64,000 bases of DNA, taken from NCBI RefSeq assembly GCF_022869865.1, contig NZ_CP094984.1, positions 62,001 through 126,000 on the forward strand. The letters are read 5' to 3'. Source of the stretch: Arthrobacter zhangbolii. Lineage in GTDB: Bacteria > Actinomycetota > Actinomycetes > Actinomycetales > Micrococcaceae. Shown here one piece after another: positions 16,265 through 24,867 of this stretch; within the stretch, counting starts at the first letter, position 1; every line of letters begins with the position of its first letter. The notes below the pieces were generated by a model. The model was given only the letters and a program-made list of their open reading frames with translations. It made no database searches and was not told the DNA's origin. The position numbers and the translations under genes were made by a program.

Positions 16265-16337
16265 GCCGGCAGCACGCCGTGCCGGGAAGCCGGTGGCGTC
16301 GCCGGATGCCTTTCAGACCGGTCTGTCGTCTGCGGGC

Positions 16338-17720
16338 CTAATGCCCGAGCTGGGCGGCGACGGCCAGCAGATCGGCTTCCGCCCCCGGCCGGCCGATCAG
16401 CTGGATGCCCATCGGCAGCCCGTCCTGCGTGTCCAGGACTGGAATGGAGATGGCGGGAAGCCCGCAGACATTAACCATCGAGGTGAAGGGCGAGTACCTG
16501 CACTGACGCGCGTAGTCCTCGTCTGCACCGGCGTCGGTGTACCAGCCGACCGGCCTCGGCGTCATGCCCAGGGCAGGGGTCAGGATCATGTCATAGGCGC
16601 TGTACTGGCGGATGGTGTCGGTTTCGAAGGTGCGCAGGACATCGATGGCGGACACCAGGTCCGCGGCACTGCGGGAAAGCGCCCGTCGGCGCATGGTGGC
16701 TGCCAGCTCCGTCAGTTCAGCCTCGCGGCCGGGAGCCAGCCCGGCCGTGGCCAGTGACGCCGTCCAGACCACTTCGAACGCATCCGGATACCGCTCGTCG
16801 TAATGCAGGTCCGTTTCCACCAGATCGTGACCGGCCGCAGTCAGTGCCGCCACACCGGCGTCGAGCGCCTGCAGCGCTTCGTCATCCAGGCTGATGTCCA
16901 GCCGGGATTCGAACGGTGAACGGGTGCTAACGCCAATCCGGAAGCTGCCCTCGGCACGCAGGGCTGCGGTGAGGAAGGGGTTCGCGGACGGGGCGGCGCT
17001 CGTGGCGCGGTGGTTGGGTTCGCCGACCATGGCATCCAGGAGCAGGCCTGCGTCCGCAGCCGTACGGGCGATTGGGCCGGCCACGACAAACTGGCCCAGG
17101 TCCTGCTGGCCCGAACCCGACGGGATCCTTCCGCGGTTCGGCTTCAGGCCCACGAGGCCGGTGGCGGCTGCCGGAATACGCACCGATCCGCCGCCGTCGG
17201 TTCCGGGCGCGAAGGGAATCAGCCCGGCGGCCACCGCTGCGGCACTGCCGCCCGATGAGCCGCCGGGGCTGAGCCGGAGGTCCCGCGGGTTGCGGGCAGG
17301 GGGCCCCACCCGGTTCTCGCTGTAGCTGCTCAACCCGAACTCGGGAACCTGGGTTTTGCCCAGGCTGATGGCGCCTGCACGACGCAGGACCGCGGGCAGC
17401 GGCGCGTCTGCCTCGGCGACCCACGGGGTAAGGGCGGCGCTGCCCATGGTGGTGCGCACCCCCGCGACGTCGGTCAGGTCCTTATGCGCCAGCGGCATGC
17501 CGTGCAGCATCGGCAGTGTGCCGCCGCGGGCGCGCAACGTGTCAGCGGCCCGGGCCTCGGTGAGGGCAAGCTCCGGGGTTGGGGTCAGGAAGGCGCCCAG
17601 CGCCGGATTCAGCTCCTCAATGCGCCTCAGGAAGTGCGAAGTTACCTCCTCGGCACCGAGCTCCCCGGAGGCCAGGGCGTTCCGCAGGTCGACGGCGGTC
17701 AGGTCGTGGGGAGCGGGCAT
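16338..17720 (-). CDS. Amidase, amidase-signature family
   Basis: 460 residues. The Ser-cisSer-Lys triad is visible: Lys in PLAHKDLTD (~residue 78), the cis-Ser in the signature GGSSGGSAAAVAAG (~151) and the nucleophile Ser in DGGGSVRIPAA (~175). The family hydrolyses amides or acts on aryl and acyl amides; similarity to GatA-type proteins is limited to the core and no gatB or gatC is near, so this is a catabolic amidase rather than part of the tRNA amidotransferase. The C-terminal block GLPAISIPV..GLPMGIQLIGRPGAEADLL is complete. It is convergent with the LLM gene and divergent from the rhodanese gene. Confidence 0.93.
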   Translation of the reverse strand: MPAPHDLTAVDLRNALASGELGAEEVTSHFLRRIEELNPALGAFLTPTPELALTEARAADTLRARGGTLPMLHGMPLAHKDLTDVAGVRTTMGSAALTPWVAEADAPLPAVLRRAGAISLGKTQVPEFGLSSYSENRVGPPARNPRDLRLSPGGSSGGSAAAVAAGLIPFAPGTDGGGSVRIPAAATGLVGLKPNRGRIPSGSGQQDLGQFVVAGPIARTAADAGLLLDAMVGEPNHRATSAAPSANPFLTAALRAEGSFRIGVSTRSPFESRLDISLDDEALQALDAGVAALTAAGHDLVETDLHYDERYPDAFEVVWTASLATAGLAPGREAELTELAATMRRRALSRSAADLVSAIDVLRTFETDTIRQYSAYDMILTPALGMTPRPVGWYTDAGADEDYARQCRYSPFTSMVNVCGLPAISIPVLDTQDGLPMGIQLIGRPGAEADLLAVAAQLGH

Positions 17721-17879
17721 TGCAAACCTCCGGTGCGTGCTGATCTGGTCTTTGTTCTCTCGGACCGCGTCCCACTATAGGCTGGAGAAAACCGCCCGCT
17801 GCGGGCAGCCGTGGTTTATCCGGCTTTCACAGCGGCGACGGCCGGTACCGGTCCGGGAGAATCGAGAGTTAGGACAGCA

Positions 17880-18206
17880 ATGAGCGAAATGCAGAGCGTA
17901 TCCGTAGACAGCATCCCCGAGGGCGCGAAGATCCTTGACGTCCGCGAAGACTACGAATGGGAAGCCGGGCACGTTGACGGTGCCCTCCACATTCCGCTGG
18001 ACCGGCTGCCCGACAGCCTCGAGGACCTTGATCCGGACCAGGACCTGGCCGTCATCTGCCGCACCGGCGGCCGCAGCGCCCGCGCGACCGCGTGGCTGGA
18101 CGCGCACGGCTACTCGGCCGTCAACGTCAACGGCGGCATGGGGGCCTGGCTCGAAGCCGGCAAGCCCATGGTTTCGGACAACGGGCAGGAACCGACCGTT
18201 AAATGA
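17880..18206 (+). CDS. Single-domain rhodanese-like protein
   Basis: 108 residues from the ATG at 17880, which has AGGA a few bases before it; 23 more codons upstream are open but unlike the family. The active loop is CRTGGRSARA near residue 61, with the persulfide-carrying Cys followed by the six-residue loop of sulfur transferases. The opening DVREDYEWEAGHVDGALHIPL is the standard first motif. Cytoplasmic. The stop codon overlaps the pheA start as ATGA, so both proteins come from one message. The link between a sulfurtransferase and phenylalanine synthesis is not obvious and may be only positional. Confidence 0.93.
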   Translation: MSEMQSVSVDSIPEGAKILDVREDYEWEAGHVDGALHIPLDRLPDSLEDLDPDQDLAVICRTGGRSARATAWLDAHGYSAVNVNGGMGAWLEAGKPMVSDNGQEPTVK

Positions 18207-19183
18207 CGCACGCTGCTGACACTGCGGCCGCCCCGCACCATTCGGGTCCGCAGGGGGAAACGGTGGTCTACACCTACCTGGGACCGGAGGGGACGTTCAC
18301 CGAAGCGGCGCTGCTGCGGATTCCCGGTGCATCGGATGCGGTGCGGATCCCCGCACCCAGCGTGAACTCCGCGCTGGAAATGGTGCGCTCCGGCCAGGCC
18401 AATGCGGCCGTGGTGCCCATCGAGAATTCCGTGGAAGGCGGCGTCAGCGCCACCCTCGACGCCCTGTCCGCCGGAACCTCGCTGCGGATCCTGCATGAGA
18501 TCCTCGTGCCGATCACCTTTGTGCTGGCCGTGCGTCCCGGTATCGGCCTGGCGGATATCCGCACCGTGTCCACGCATACCCATGCCTGGGCACAGTGCAG
18601 GGAATGGGCGGCAGCGAATATTCCCTCTGCGGAATATCTTCCTGCTTCCTCCACGGCGGCTGCAGCGGTGGAGCTGGCCCGGCAGGAGCCGGCTTTTGAC
18701 GCGGCCATCTGCGCCCCGCTGGTGGCCGAGCGGCTTGGGTTGGAGGTGCTGCGTGAGGATATCGGTGATGTCCGCGATGCGGTGACGCGGTTCGTGATGA
18801 TCAGCCTGCCCGGCCTGCTTCCGGAACCGACGGGGGCGGATAAAACCACCCTGGTAATACCGCTGCCTGAAGACCATCCGGGTGCGCTGATGGACATCCT
18901 GGAACAGTTCTCCACCCGCGGGGTCAACCTGAGCCGGATTGAGTCCCGGCCCACGGGGATGTTCCTGGGTGACTACTTCTTCAGCATCGATGCCGACGGC
19001 CACGTGGCGGACGCCCGAATGGCCGATGCCCTGAAGGGCCTGCACCGGATCAGCCCCGGCCTGCGGTTCCTGGGCTCCTACCCCCGGGCGGACCGGCGCG
19101 AGCCTGAAGTGTCACGGCACACCAGTGACGAAGCGTTCCGGGACGCCGACATTTGGCTCCAATCCCTGCTGAACGGATACTAA
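18203..19183 (+). CDS. pheA: Prephenate dehydratase
   Basis: 326 residues. It converts prephenate to phenylpyruvate in phenylalanine synthesis. The catalytic domain spans roughly residues 24-200, with YLGPEGTFTEAAL, VPIENSVEGGVSATLDAL and the TRFVMI motif that contains the essential Thr. A C-terminal ACT domain follows (TTLVIPLPEDHPGALMDILE, then NLSRIESRPTGM), which contains the ESRP element of Phe feedback inhibition. No chorismate mutase domain is fused, as usual in actinobacteria. It overlaps the rhodanese gene by four bases. Confidence 0.96.
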   Translation: MTHAADTAAAPHHSGPQGETVVYTYLGPEGTFTEAALLRIPGASDAVRIPAPSVNSALEMVRSGQANAAVVPIENSVEGGVSATLDALSAGTSLRILHEILVPITFVLAVRPGIGLADIRTVSTHTHAWAQCREWAAANIPSAEYLPASSTAAAAVELARQEPAFDAAICAPLVAERLGLEVLREDIGDVRDAVTRFVMISLPGLLPEPTGADKTTLVIPLPEDHPGALMDILEQFSTRGVNLSRIESRPTGMFLGDYFFSIDADGHVADARMADALKGLHRISPGLRFLGSYPRADRREPEVSRHTSDEAFRDADIWLQSLLNGY

Positions 19184-19231
19184 AGCCAAACAAACGCGGC
19201 ACTCCAGCCGCCTCAGGGAGGGGGATGCGCC

Positions 19232-20206
19232 ATGGCCAGGCTGCGTCGAAGCAACTGCGAACATCCCGGGTACTCCCGCAGGCGGTGGGGCAAGGGGTTC
19301 AGCTACCGGGATCTCCGCGGCGAGACCATCACGGACCGGCAGGTTCTTGCTCGGATCCGGAACCTCGCCATTCCGCCGGCCTGGACGGAGGTCTGGATCA
19401 GTCCCTATCCCAACGGGCACATTCAGGCCACCGGGACGGATGGTGCCGGCCGCAAGCAGTACATTTACCACCCGCACTGGCGCGAGATGAAGGACCGGGA
19501 AAAGTTTGACCGTGCCCTGGCCTTTGCCCAGTCACTGCCTCCCGCCCGCCGGCTGATCACCAAGCATCTGAGGGCCGGAGGCAGCGGGGCGGAGCGGGCC
19601 CTGGCAGCAGCGCTGCGCATTGTCGACGCGGGAGCGCTGCGCGTGGGCGGCGCCAGGTACGCCGAGACCAACGGCTCCTATGGCACCACCACCCTGCGTA
19701 TTGAACACGTCCGCCTGGACGGGGATGAAGTGCGGTTCGATTTCCCGGGCAAGAGCGGCCAGGAATGGCATACCTCCATCAGGGACGCCGACCTGGCGGC
19801 AGCGCTGGAACCGATGCTGCGGCGCCCGGACGCGGACACGGCGCTGGCCTATATCGGAGCGGACGGTGCATGGCACAGCGTGGATGCCGCCCAGCTGAAC
19901 GCGTTCCTCAAGGAAGTGACCGGCGGGGATTTCACTGCCAAGGATTTCCGCACCTGGCAGGCTACAGTCGTGGCTGCCATGTCCCTGGCCCGGCTGGCAC
20001 CGGACGCCGGCACCAAGCGCGCCCGGCAGCAGGCGGTGGCCGCCACTGCCCGCGACGTTGCCGACCATCTGGGCAATACCCCGGCCATCGCCCGGAAGTC
20101 GTATATCGACCCACGCGTGGTGGACCGGTTTTTCGACGGTGAGGTGATCCCGGTTGCCGGGTTCTCAGCGTCGGAGACAGCCGTCCGCCTGATGCTCGAG
20201 GAGTAG
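19232..20206 (+). CDS. DNA topoisomerase IB, poxvirus-like bacterial type
   Basis: 324 residues, close to the short type IB enzymes of bacteria and poxviruses. It relaxes supercoils through a 3'-phosphotyrosyl bond. The N-terminal domain ends with YIYHPHWREMKDREKFDRAL. The catalytic part carries RIVDAGALRVGGARYAETNGSYG (split here as two motifs around the first catalytic Arg), KDFRTWQAT, which holds the second Arg, and the Tyr nucleophile in ARKSYIDPRV near residue 286. All active-site residues appear present. It follows pheA by 48 bp on the same strand. These enzymes are patchily distributed and dispensable in bacteria. Confidence 0.94.
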   Translation: MARLRRSNCEHPGYSRRRWGKGFSYRDLRGETITDRQVLARIRNLAIPPAWTEVWISPYPNGHIQATGTDGAGRKQYIYHPHWREMKDREKFDRALAFAQSLPPARRLITKHLRAGGSGAERALAAALRIVDAGALRVGGARYAETNGSYGTTTLRIEHVRLDGDEVRFDFPGKSGQEWHTSIRDADLAAALEPMLRRPDADTALAYIGADGAWHSVDAAQLNAFLKEVTGGDFTAKDFRTWQATVVAAMSLARLAPDAGTKRARQQAVAATARDVADHLGNTPAIARKSYIDPRVVDRFFDGEVIPVAGFSASETAVRLMLEE

Positions 20207-20301
20207 CCGGGTTTCCGTCTCCGGTGGCAGTAAGTATGCTGATGGAAGGCGCGCGCAGTATTGGCGCACTGGACAACCACCCCAAGAAGGAAGGTGCCGG
20301 C

Positions 20302-20568
20302 ATGAGCGAGTACCCCAAAGAAGAAGAACAGCTCAAGGACCCGAAGCCCAGCGGTGTATCCACGAATGACGACAACTACCGCGGCGACGTGGGAGACCAG
20401 GGGAACGACATCCGGTTCGCCGAGGAGGAAGCGTTGATCCGCGAGCAGTCCTCCAAGTCCTCCCTGTCCGATGACGAGGGCAAGTACACCGACGCTGACG
20501 GTGCCCGGACGGACAGGGACCGCGAAGGCGGCTACACCGACTCCGAGGGCACCCAGGACGGCAAGTAG
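20302..20568 (+). CDS. Small acidic repeat-containing protein
   Basis: 88 residues from the ATG at 20302, preceded by AAGGAAGG. The composition is dominated by Asp, Glu, Lys, Ser and Gly with no hydrophobic segment, so it is probably unstructured and soluble. Two related pieces, GKYTDADGARTD and GGYTDSEGTQDG, form a degenerate tandem repeat near the C-terminus. A strong terminator follows directly, so this is the last gene of its unit. I do not recognise a function; the make-up resembles hydrophilic stress proteins, which is inference only. Confidence 0.7.
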   Translation: MSEYPKEEEQLKDPKPSGVSTNDDNYRGDVGDQGNDIRFAEEEALIREQSSKSSLSDDEGKYTDADGARTDRDREGGYTDSEGTQDGK

Positions 20569-20580
20569 GTCCTTCCCTCA

Positions 20581-20612
20581 AACGGCGCTGCACCCGAGGG
20601 TGCAGCGCCGTT
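20581..20612 (+). terminator. Hairpin terminator
   Basis: AACGGCGCTGCACCC and its exact complement form a 15-bp stem with a two-base loop GA, followed by TTGTATTT. It separates the acidic protein gene from the convergent lipid kinase gene and may serve both. Confidence 0.9.
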
Positions 20613-20622
20613 TTGTATTTTC

Positions 20623-21696
20623 CTACCGTCTCGCGGGTTGTACCGGCGACGGCGGTACCCGCACCGGCAGGGCACCTGGATCCACCTGGAACGTGACCGA
20701 GGTGGCGGTGCCGGTAAGGTCGCCGTCCAGCTGTGTCTGTGTGGGTTCACCCACCGTGACCGTCACCTTGCGGGCCCGGTGATGACGGATGACCGGCAGG
20801 TCCTTGGGATAACGGGTCATCACCTTCCCTGCCACCCAGGCCCAGCCCAGCACGCTTCGCGGACTCATGATGATGATGTCCAGCAGCCCGTCATCCACCA
20901 CTGCGTCCGGAATGAAATCAATCCCGGCGGGGAGCCTGCCGGTGTTCGCCACCAGGACGCTGTGTACCTTCAGGGATTCGGCCGGAGCGTCATCAATGCT
21001 GACGGCCATCCGGGTCCGCCGCCCGGGCAGCAGCCGGACGCCGGCCTCGCTGTACGCCAGCCAGCCCACGCGTTTTTTCAACTCGTCCCGGGTGGCGGCA
21101 ATGACCTCGGCGTCCAGGCCGATTCCACCCATGACCAGGAAGGCATTACGGGAGGATTCGCCGGTGGTTACATCTGCCAGCCGGATGGTGGCCATGTCGA
21201 TCCGGCGCACGTCCCCGTGCAGGGCATTGCGGATATTCCCGCTGAGGTCCGCCACGGAGATGTCCAGGTTCCGGGCGAGGAGGTTGCCGGTGCCCAGGGG
21301 GATCAGGCCCAGCGACGCCCCCGAGTGCGCCACGGCCCGGGCAACTTCCCGCACCGTCCCGTCGCCGCCGGCAGCCAGCACCACATCGGCGCCGGACTGC
21401 AGCGCCTGTACGGCCTGCAGGTAACCGGGCGAGTCAACGGTGGTTTCCAGAATGAGGGGCGGGTCCCAGCCGGCCAGGTCGCACGCTGACTCCAGCAGGG
21501 ACCGGGCCTCGGGAGCCAGCGTCTTTACCGGATTAATGACCATGGCAACTCGCTGGTGCGCAGGACCCCGCGGGGCAAAGATCGCCGTGTCCCTTGCTGT
21601 CCGGCGCCTGATCCTGACGCCCACAATTATCCAGGTTGCCGCCGAGGCCAGCAGGGCGGCGGCAAGGACCAGGAGCAGGGTAATTTCTATGGGCAT
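20623..21696 (-). CDS. Diacylglycerol/lipid kinase family protein
   Basis: 357 residues from the ATG at 21696; a longer frame to 21858 would overlap serS and adds a non-family stretch. Residues 4-26 form one membrane helix. The DAGK catalytic domain begins at RVAMVINPVKT and has the nucleotide loop LAAGGDGTVREVA (~residue 118) and the IPLGTGNLLARNL block. The C-terminal half carries FLVMGGIGLDAEVI and the acidic DDGLLDIII motif near residue 292. Members phosphorylate diacylglycerol or related lipids to recycle membrane lipid; which lipid is not certain. Divergent from serS with only 67 bp between. Confidence 0.9.
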   Translation of the reverse strand: MPIEITLLLVLAAALLASAATWIIVGVRIRRRTARDTAIFAPRGPAHQRVAMVINPVKTLAPEARSLLESACDLAGWDPPLILETTVDSPGYLQAVQALQSGADVVLAAGGDGTVREVARAVAHSGASLGLIPLGTGNLLARNLDISVADLSGNIRNALHGDVRRIDMATIRLADVTTGESSRNAFLVMGGIGLDAEVIAATRDELKKRVGWLAYSEAGVRLLPGRRTRMAVSIDDAPAESLKVHSVLVANTGRLPAGIDFIPDAVVDDGLLDIIIMSPRSVLGWAWVAGKVMTRYPKDLPVIRHHRARKVTVTVGEPTQTQLDGDLTGTATSVTFQVDPGALPVRVPPSPVQPARR

Positions 21697-21751
21697 GGTG
21701 CTTCCCAGAATAGCCGCCGCCCGCGGAACCAATGCCCGGACGTGTTTTCGG

Positions 21752-21757
21752 TACTCT
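21752..21757 (+). promoter_or_regulatory. -10 box TACTCT of a probably leaderless serS promoter
   Basis: TACTCT ends six bases before the GTG of serS and there is no ribosome site. The spacing suggests that the mRNA starts at the start codon. Confidence 0.5.
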
Positions 21758-21763
21758 TGAGAC

Positions 21764-23038
21764 GTGATCGATGTAAATGAGCTCCGCGAAAACCCTGAAA
21801 AATTCCGAGCCTCGCAGCGCGCCCGGCTGGCCGACGAGAGCATTGTGGACGCGATCATCTCCGCTGACGCCGCCCGCCGCGATGCCCGGACCCGTTACGA
21901 GACCCTCCGTGCCGAGCAGAATGCCTTCGGCAAGCGGGTGGCACAGGCCAAGGGCGAGGAAAAGCAGGCCCTGCTGGCCGAGGTCAAGGAACTGGCCGCC
22001 GCGGTCAAGGCCGCCGGCGCCGAAGCCGACGCCATCCAGGCTGAATCCGACGCACTGCTGCGCCGGATCCCCAACCTGGTCTCCGACGGCGTCCCCGTGG
22101 GCGGTGAGGATGACTTTGAGGTCGTGAAGACCGTCGGAACCCCCCGCGACTTCGAAGCCGAGGGATTCACCCCCCGCGATCACCTGGAACTGGGTGAGAT
22201 GCTCGGCGCCATTGACATGGAGCGTGGTGCCAAGGTTTCCGGTTCGCGCTTCTACTTCCTGCGCGGCGTCGGCGCCCGGCTGGAACTGGCCCTGCTGAAC
22301 ATGGCCATGGACCAGGCCGTGAAGGCCGGCTTTGTTCCCATGATCACCCCCACCCTGGTCCGTCCGGAGACGATGCAGGGCACCGGCTTCGATGTGGCCC
22401 ACGACGCCGAGATCTACCGCCTGGCCGAGGACGACCTCTACCTGGTGGGCACCTCCGAGGTACCGCTGGCCGGTTACCACGCCGATGAGATCCTCGAGCT
22501 CGACGGCGGCCCGGTCCGCTACGCCGGCTGGTCCTCCTGCTACCGCCGCGAAGCCGGATCCCACGGCAAGGACACCCGAGGCATCATCCGCGTCCACCAG
22601 TTCAACAAAGTGGAAATGTTCGTCTACACCCGCCCCGAGGACGCCGCTGAGGAACACCGGCGCCTGCTGGCATGGGAAGAGGAAATGCTGGCCAAGGTTG
22701 AACTGCCCTACCGGGTCATTGATACCGCTGCGGGTGACCTGGGCATGTCCGCGGCACGGAAGTTCGACTGTGAAGCCTGGGTTCCCACCCAGAACGCCTA
22801 CCGCGAACTGACGTCCACTTCCAACTGCACCACCTTCCAGGCCCGCCGGCTGAACATCCGCGAACGCCAGGGCGAAGGCAAGGGCACCCGTGCCGTGGCC
22901 ACCCTGAACGGCACCCTCGCCACCACCCGCTGGATTGTCGCCATCCTGGAACACCACCAGAACCCCGACGGCTCCGTCAACGTGCCGGCTGCCCTGCAGC
23001 CGTACCTGGGCGGCCTGGAAGTGCTTCCGGTTCTCTAG
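21764..23038 (+). CDS. serS: Serine--tRNA ligase
   Basis: 424 residues. It charges tRNA-Ser and also tRNA-Sec where present. The N-terminal long coiled-coil arm (residues ~30-100, Ala/Glu/Lys rich) binds the long variable arm of tRNA-Ser. Class II motif 2 is in [21 protein letters not shown] near residue 262 (two motifs joined), and motif 3 with its Arg is in [18 protein letters not shown] near residue 385. TSEVPL and the serine-binding Glu and Asn positions are kept. The start is a GTG without a ribosome site but with a -10 box six bases upstream. It ends before a 20-bp hairpin. No T-box leader is present. Confidence 0.97.
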   Translation: MIDVNELRENPEKFRASQRARLADESIVDAIISADAARRDARTRYETLRAEQNAFGKRVAQAKGEEKQALLAEVKELAAAVKAAGAEADAIQAESDALLRRIPNLVSDGVPVGGEDDFEVVKTVGTPRDFEAEGFTPRDHLELGEMLGAIDMERGAKVSGSRFYFLRGVGARLELALLNMAMDQAVKAGFVPMITPTLVRPETMQGTGFDVAHDAEIYRLAEDDLYLVGTSEVPLAGYHADEILELDGGPVRYAGWSSCYRREAGSHGKDTRGIIRVHQFNKVEMFVYTRPEDAAEEHRRLLAWEEEMLAKVELPYRVIDTAAGDLGMSAARKFDCEAWVPTQNAYRELTSTSNCTTFQARRLNIRERQGEGKGTRAVATLNGTLATTRWIVAILEHHQNPDGSVNVPAALQPYLGGLEVLPVL

Positions 23039-23051
23039 TCCGGCCGCACCC

Positions 23052-23092
23052 GCAGCAGGGGGATCCCGGGACGCCCGGGGTCCCTCTCCTGC
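23052..23092 (+). terminator. Long hairpin after serS
   Basis: The arms 23052-23070 and 23074-23092 pair over 19 positions with one mismatch and two G-T pairs around an ACG loop. There is no T-tract, so it may act as a terminator or 3'-end stabiliser. Confidence 0.65.
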
Positions 23093-23153
23093 GTTGTGTC
23101 GTCCGCGCCTTTGTGCGTGACGGTGCTCCTACCCCGTTGCCAACCGATCTGTT

Positions 23154-23159
23154 TAGATA
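23154..23159 (+). promoter_or_regulatory. -10 box TAGATA of a probably leaderless HAD gene promoter
   Basis: TAGATA ends five bases before the ATG at 23165; no ribosome site is seen. Inferred leaderless. Confidence 0.45.
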
Positions 23160-23164
23160 AAACG

Positions 23165-24004
23165 ATGACAACTTTGAGTACAGCTGGCATCGAAGACCAG
23201 CAGACGACGGATAAAAGACACTTAGTAGCCCTGGACGTGGACGGAACCCTGGTGGACCACGACGGGCACATGTCCCCGGGGGTCCGCGAAGCTGCCCGGG
23301 CGGCAGCCGATGCCGGACATCATCTGGTTATCGCCACCGGCCGTTCCTATGGGGCGGCGCTGCCCATTCTCCAGCTGCTGGGCCTGACCGAGGGGTACTG
23401 TGTGTGCTCCAACGGCGCGGTCACGCTCCGGCTGGACCCGTCACTGGCTGACGGTTACGAAGTGATGGACCGGGTGGTTTTCGATCCCAAGCCGGCACTG
23501 GCAGCCCTGCGGCAGAGGCTGCCCACCGCCAAGTTTGCCCTTGAGGACAGCTCCGGCCGGTTCCTTTCCACTGAACGTTTCCAGGATGCCAGCTTCGGTG
23601 CCGAGGCCCATGCGGTGGGATTCGATGAACTGCTCGACGCCGAGGCGGTGCGGGTGGTGGTTTTCAGCACCGACAGCACGGCAGAGGAGTTCGGCTCAGC
23701 AGTAAAGTCCATCGGCCTGCACGGGGTCACCTACTCCGTGGGCTGGACGGCGTGGCTGGACATCGCAGCCGCCGGAGTGACCAAGGCCAGCGCGCTGGAG
23801 CAGGTCCGGGGACACCTGAATGTTGATCCCGCGCTCACCGTGGCGCTGGGAGACGGCCGGAATGACATTGAAATGCTGTCCTGGGCAGGACGCGGCGTGG
23901 CCATGGGCCAGGCACCTGATGAAGTGCTGGCCGTGGTCTCCGAGGTGACCGGAACGGTGTACGAGGACGGCGCTGCGAGCGTACTGGGCAGCCTGCTCCA
24001 CTAA
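23165..24004 (+). CDS. Cof-type HAD-IIB family hydrolase
   Basis: 279 residues from the ATG at 23165. HAD motif I is LVALDVDGTLVDHDG with both catalytic Asp residues (~residue 21), motif II is the Thr in LVIATGRS, motif III is the Lys in GVTKASALEQV, and motif IV is ALGDGRNDIEML. A type IIB cap lies between motifs II and III. Members dephosphorylate sugar phosphates, flavin precursors or pyridoxal phosphate, so the substrate cannot be set. In Mycobacterium a Cof-like gene also lies in the serS neighbourhood, which supports old synteny. Confidence 0.92.
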   Translation: MTTLSTAGIEDQQTTDKRHLVALDVDGTLVDHDGHMSPGVREAARAAADAGHHLVIATGRSYGAALPILQLLGLTEGYCVCSNGAVTLRLDPSLADGYEVMDRVVFDPKPALAALRQRLPTAKFALEDSSGRFLSTERFQDASFGAEAHAVGFDELLDAEAVRVVVFSTDSTAEEFGSAVKSIGLHGVTYSVGWTAWLDIAAAGVTKASALEQVRGHLNVDPALTVALGDGRNDIEMLSWAGRGVAMGQAPDEVLAVVSEVTGTVYEDGAASVLGSLLH

Positions 24005-24050
24005 CCGCACGGGCGGCCGGCCCAAGGCAACGCGTCGGCGCCCCGAGCCT

Positions 24051-24088
24051 GTGCCCGAAGACGGTGCCCGAAGACGGTGACCGAGACG
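24051..24088 (+). repeat. 13-bp tandem repeat
   Basis: GTGCCCGAAGACG occurs twice without gap (24051-24076) and a degenerate third copy follows. It lies between the convergent HAD and SatD-like genes and reaches the stop codon region of the latter. Confidence 0.8.
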
Positions 24089-24090
24089 GC

Positions 24091-24726
24091 TCAGACGCCG
24101 TAGGGCAGGGCTGCCGGAGGCAGGGACGCCGGGCCGTACACCAGACCCAGCAGTCTGGCGGCGGCCGGCCGGGTGGCCCATTCCTCGGTCCAATGCGAGC
24201 GGACTACCGCCTTACTGACCGCCTGGGCAGTGATTCCCAGTTCCTGGGCAACGAATTTCTGCTGCCCGCGGGCACCGGGAGTCATCAGGTCCAGCACCTT
24301 CCATTCGGCACCGGTGCGCGCGGCCACAATCAGTCCGAGCAGCCGCAGGACCGCCTCCGCCTCGCTCGCCAGCTCTGCGTCCGGGCCCTCGACCGCCAGC
24401 GGAATCCGGTCACCGCTGCGCTGGGCTCGTTCCACGGCCCTGCGCGAATAGACCAGCCCGAAGCCCCTCGCGTCACGGATATCAGCGGGCAACGGCACCG
24501 CCAGCTCGCCTACTCCGATACCCACGTGCCAGCGGCGTTCCCGCACGGCAGTGAGGGCAGCGTCAACAGCCGTGGCCGCGTCGGTCAGCACCCCCTGGGC
24601 TTCATCGCCCACGGTGCGTTGGAACGGAACCGCTGCCGGCAAGTGCCGCAGCGTGCGGATCAGGTCCGGGACCAGGTCCCCGACGTCGCGCGAGTCCCGC
24701 TGGTTGATGGTGAGCACAAAATGCAT
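24091..24726 (-). CDS. SatD-like protein with C-terminal helix-turn-helix
   Basis: 211 residues. The first half, with INQRDSRDVGDLVPDLI, FQRTVGDEAQGVLTDA and WHVGIGVGELAVPL, resembles SatD-family proteins, whose fold is related to nucleotide cyclase-like domains. The C-terminal third has a helix-turn-helix look (QQKFVAQELGITAQAVSKAV), so it may bind DNA. The role in actinobacteria is not established. No satE-like membrane gene follows on this strand. Confidence in the gene is high, in the function low. Confidence 0.75.
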   Translation of the reverse strand: MHFVLTINQRDSRDVGDLVPDLIRTLRHLPAAVPFQRTVGDEAQGVLTDAATAVDAALTAVRERRWHVGIGVGELAVPLPADIRDARGFGLVYSRRAVERAQRSGDRIPLAVEGPDAELASEAEAVLRLLGLIVAARTGAEWKVLDLMTPGARGQQKFVAQELGITAQAVSKAVVRSHWTEEWATRPAAARLLGLVYGPASLPPAALPYGV

Positions 24727-24867
24727 GGCATCAGCATGTCAGACCACGCCGCCAAACAACCGAATCCGGTTGCGGCGCGCCTGCCGGCGGGGTCCTGCGG
24801 CCAAGCGAACCACCGGCACCATCTGTTCCCGGGCGGGACATCCTGCCCGGGGTAGTAGGGTCGGCGC

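Noticed and set aside
16338-17720. GatA subunit of the tRNA amidotransferase
   Set aside because: The amidase signature is shared, but gatB and gatC are not adjacent and the rest of the protein is typical of catabolic amidases.
24051-24088. CRISPR-like repeat
   Set aside because: Only two exact 13-bp copies without spacers; this is a simple tandem duplication.
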